Of a DNA stretch of 64,000 nt, positions 61,209-64,000 are shown one piece after another. The notes below the pieces were generated by a model that ran no database searches, had not been told where the DNA came from, and was given only the letters and a program-made list of their open reading frames with translations. Position 1 is the first letter of the stretch. Each line of letters starts with the position of its first letter. Source of the stretch: Saururus chinensis. Taxonomy: Eukaryota > Streptophyta > Magnoliopsida > Piperales > Saururaceae. The stretch lies in the NCBI GenBank assembly GCA_035235625.1, contig CP141149.1, positions 36,449,753 to 36,513,752 of the forward strand, given 5' to 3'. A program made the position numbers and the translations under genes.

Positions 61209-62712
61209 ACATGACTAATGGTGAGTGAATGCTCAGTGAAGATGAGCATTTATGGTGAGTTTAACTGCTCATTGTGCTTATAAGGGTAAAACAAATCAAG
61301 ACTAACTATATGAAAAAGGTCTTTATACAAGCTTCAATTATCTATAGCCGACAAGATGATGGCATGAATTTGAGGTTAGTATATTCTACACATGCTGCAC
61401 ATATAGGGACAAATAATGGTTTGGAAGTGAAGAAATGAAAATCAAGACCATGATTGTTCCTACTGCAGAAGCTGCTCAGGCGGTTGCACATTCCCTTGCA
61501 CCATAAAATGAGAGTCAAGCTAAGAAGGCATGAACTTTTCAAACTATATGTCCAAGAAACTGTTCATAGTCTAAAGAAAAACTTCAATTAGAATCTAATT
61601 GATATAAGAGCTGTCTCAGGATTTAAAGATGCAATACACCTTGGACGTACATCTAACTCACTAATACAAATAAATCAATCAATGATTGTGCCACAAATCT
61701 TGGTCATCATAGAATGGTAAACTACTAGAGAAAAGTTTTTGCATTATTGTAGGTGCAATCAAAATAGGCATTGATATCTTGTGACCCAGAATAGTCGTTG
61801 TCAACTCAATTTTTGAGGCATCAATTAGTATACGGGGACGGAACTTGCTTTAGGTATATATAGAAAAAAAAGTTTCATCAAGTGTGTGAGACATGCACAT
61901 TAGATGTTTTTAATTTCTAAAAACATTAATGCCAACATGAACCACTTTTTGTAACTTAGAAACATAGTATTTGTTTAGTAACATTTGATTGAGTTGCCAC
62001 TTCTATGTTTATGAGATAGATAAACTTGTATTATGTAATTTTTGCAGCTAAATAAGGTGTTGCTTTGTGATCATATGTTTAATATATGTACACAATAACA
62101 GACTATTCTTATAATTTATCTAGGCATTTTGGATTTATCAACAAGGTCTGAGTGGGCATATATACTTTAGATGATTTTTAGGAGTAGTATTTTTTTATTG
62201 GTTTTGGAGGAACAATTATTGTTGCTTGTGTTTGTTTGTAGTATGAATGGATTGTGGGTATAGAACTAAATTGCCATTATTTTGTTACTTATCATTGGTC
62301 CTGTATTGTGAACAAGGCAAAGAAAGAGAAAGTTTATATAGTAGGAATGTTTGTGAGGTGTGTCATAGTTGTTTGTGAATGGGGTATACACACTTGCTGG
62401 GAAGGTGGATATATATAACACATTTTATATTAGCAAATAATGTTGTATCATGAAGTGCAAATTAGTAATATTTGCTAAATTATTCAAAGTGGTGATAGTT
62501 TTGGTGCAAGCAATAGGAGGCTCCTATAATCATCTTGTATCCCTATGTGCCTGATTCGTATATTAGTTATTTGAATTGCACAAAATAGTACTCTCTTCTA
62601 TAAGTTAGTTTTTATTGTCACCTACCCTAGTAGAGTCAAGTCCTCATATTAATGATGCGGACAAGTTTCTTAGAATAGGGAATTAGTAGCCATAAGGCAA
62701 ACATCGTATGAT
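61209..62712. other. Non-coding interval (except the glycolate oxidase exon remnant at 61449-61506)
   Basis: AT-rich. No further glycolate oxidase exon is recognised beyond the one noted. No RNA gene is seen. Confidence 0.5.
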
Positions 62713-62717
62713 AGTTA

Positions 62718-63052
62718 TGTTATGAATCGTCATTTCCTTAGTCCATTAGTAGTTTCTTTATTTTCTTTGTAAGCCCATAAGGCTATTAGGTCTTTTGTTT
62801 AATTCTTGTTATAAGCCCATAAGGCTGGTTAGGCAAATAAGTAGGCCCATTACGAGCTGAGTTATGTAATAGGCTTAGTGACTTGATTGAGATTAAGAAA
62901 TCAGTTAGCCCTAATCTCTTTCTCTCTCCCCGATGTCTCTTCCTCTCTGCCTTTCGTCCCTTCTCTGGTTCGACTTGAACTAGTGGAAGAACCTCTCACC
63001 CTTGGTTCCTCATTCTCCCAATTTTAGCACCTGATTTCCAGGGTTTATAACA
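62718..63052. mobile_element. Short solo LTR (335 bp) with perfect 5-bp duplication
   Basis: It runs TGTTATGAATCG to GGTTTATAACA, with terminal TGTTAT/ATAACA, between AGTTA at 62713-62717 and AGTTA at 63053-63057. It contains a duplicated TAAGCCCATAAGGCT block (62771 and 62813) and a pyrimidine-rich stretch (62915-62970). Length and ends are typical of Ty1/copia LTRs, but without internal sequence the superfamily is inferred. Confidence 0.85.
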
Positions 63053-63207
63053 AGTTATAGATGCAAATATAGGATGTTTTCCCAAAGCAGCTGGTTTGAT
63101 ACAACAAGAAAATGTGAACATTAGATGAGTATAAGTTTCTTTTTACTAATTTAAAGTTTAAAAGTGCTCTTAAGAATATCATATATTTTCCTATTTAAAT
63201 GTTATAG

Positions 63208-63517
63208 GTTATCAGACGATGAAAAATCCTTGAGCGACGAAGAACCTTATATGAATGTGGGTGAAGGTGATCCAAAATGCACGTGCGAGGATGTCATTGA
63301 GACATGTGAGAACAATGACAAATGTGGAGCAATATCAAAGATTTTGATTGAGGAGATTGAGATTGCAATCCCAGGGATGTGCTTCAAATCTGAAGAGGAA
63401 GCATATGCTTATTACAGTGATTATGCTCTTAAAAAGGGGTTTAGCATTAGAAGGTATAAAACACGGTGCAAAAATGGGTTGAGATTCTACAGAAGTATTT
63501 GTTGTTCTATAAGTTAG
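63208..63517 (+). pseudogene. FAR1 DNA-binding-domain exon (FRS-like), probably a fragment
   Basis: After a plausible AG acceptor at 63206-63207 the frame reads an acidic stretch (LSDDEKSLSDEEPYMNVGEG) and then IPGMCFKSEEEAYAYYSDYA and GFSIRRYKTRCKNGLRFYRS, the start of the FAR1 zinc-binding domain (family pattern: GxxFxSExxAYxFYxxYAxxxGFSIRxxxxRxxKNGxxxxRxFVC). FAR1/FHY3 proteins are transcription factors derived from MULE transposases. The frame stops 10 residues past the domain start's Arg-Ser, before the later Cys/His ligands, and no MULE-like or SWIM domain follows in the remaining 480 bp. It may be a true exon of a gene continuing past the window or a relic. Confidence 0.7.
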
Positions 63518-64000
63518 TACTCTCTTGTTATCAAAAGTTTCTAAGGAAAACATATTTGTTATGTCTTGTTGTGAATCCTATATTGTAAGTTAATATTGTG
63601 GAGATGTTATCTATTGGAGTAAGATAGTACCTTTTTTAGGACTATCATAGTATCTATTGGAGTATGCTAGTATCTTATTCAATTGTCAAATAGACATGTT
63701 TTCCATTTCAAATTGTAGCAACACTTTTGTTTTTTCCCATTAAATTCTCATACTGGTGGCAGCCAAGCTTTACTCCACAAAGGTGTGACTCACCGACGAG
63801 CTTCCTTCAACTGGGGGATTTGCATCGGAAGCTTCTAAGCTTGATTTGAGACTCAATTTCGAGGAGGACGATGAGGTGATATTTTTCCTCTATTTTCTTA
63901 CCCTTTTCTTCTTCTTCTCTTATCCTCTCAATCTTGTTGGTTGGGGAAAGTTCTGGGCGTGATGAAACACCCAGAAGAGAGGCTCTTTTTGGATTGTTGT
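63518..64000. other. Window end, no gene assigned
   Basis: A short open stretch (LTDELPSTGGFASEASKLDL, near 63788-63848) followed by EEDDEV at a possible GT donor near 63879 could be an exon. I do not recognise it. Confidence 0.3.

Larger units (their letters stand above)
53263..61510 (-). pseudogene. Glycolate oxidase ((S)-2-hydroxy-acid oxidase) remnant, split by a MULE
   Basis: Three exon remnants lie in the right order on the minus strand. 61449 to about 61506 reads ATA*AASAVGTIM and ends in a GT donor. 53537-53614 reads TLSSWLTFSVEEVAST and then, after a frameshift, HFFQLY. 53263-53386 reads [19 protein letters not shown], then [19 protein letters not shown]. These match consecutive parts of peroxisomal glycolate oxidase, a flavoenzyme of photorespiration (family pattern: ATARAASAAGTIMTLSSW...RFFQLYVYKDRNVV...DTPRLGRREADIKN). 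Splice acceptors before the second and third remnants look lost, and exons before and after are absent. Because exon boundaries survive, it derives from a genomic copy rather than a processed one. The MULE at 53873-61199 sits in what was the intron after GTIM. Confidence 0.8.

Overview
This is TE-rich, AT-rich plant nuclear DNA. The evidence is intron-bearing genes with GT-AG splice sites, Ty3/gypsy chromoviruses with long LTRs, Mutator-like elements (MULEs), an RTE-type LINE tail, and plant families such as FAR1, plant mobile domain, SPC25 and TIC32-like SDR. I cannot name the species; it looks like a non-grass angiosperm. Nothing bacterial or organellar is visible, and there is no CRISPR array or operon.

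Layout. 1-10133 is a nest of long-LTR gypsy DNA: a decayed Tekay-like pol with its 3' LTR (2316-6367), abutting an older LTR that was split by a solo LTR (6379-8854, duplication GTTCT). 10134-13570 is intergenic with one MITE-like repeat. 13601-16349 is a seven-exon SPC25 kinetochore gene with a consensus E2F site just upstream. 16855-17230 is an RTE LINE tail, and 17441-19570 is an element with terminal inverted repeats that contains a long TA microsatellite. 19919-28188 is another solo LTR, into which a nearly complete but stop-riddled Reina-like chromovirus (20269-25117, duplication ACGTC) inserted. 28525-31479 (minus) is an apparently intact eight-exon TIC32-like short-chain dehydrogenase.

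31480-39986 has no intact gene; it holds an ankyrin (ACD6-like) fragment, small MITEs and a 20-G run. 39996-46578 is a fold-back non-autonomous MULE. Its left end was tandemly duplicated, then split by a 5-kb solo LTR, and its right arm was hit by a hAT-like MITE. 48922-51381 (minus) is a five-exon thioredoxin-fold-like gene whose last exon I cannot find. 53263-61510 (minus) holds remnants of a glycolate oxidase gene split by a 7.3-kb MULE (53873-61199). That MULE carries a decayed MuDR-type transposase and a second gene with a plant mobile domain (PMD). A short solo LTR (62718-63052) and a FAR1-domain exon (63208-63517) close the window.

The only likely functional genes are SPC25 and the SDR, and possibly the thioredoxin-like gene. 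The transposons are all decayed, and many of their premature stops sit where CAG or CGA codons are expected, as methylation-driven C-to-T decay predicts. Target-site duplications allow a relative insertion history to be read.
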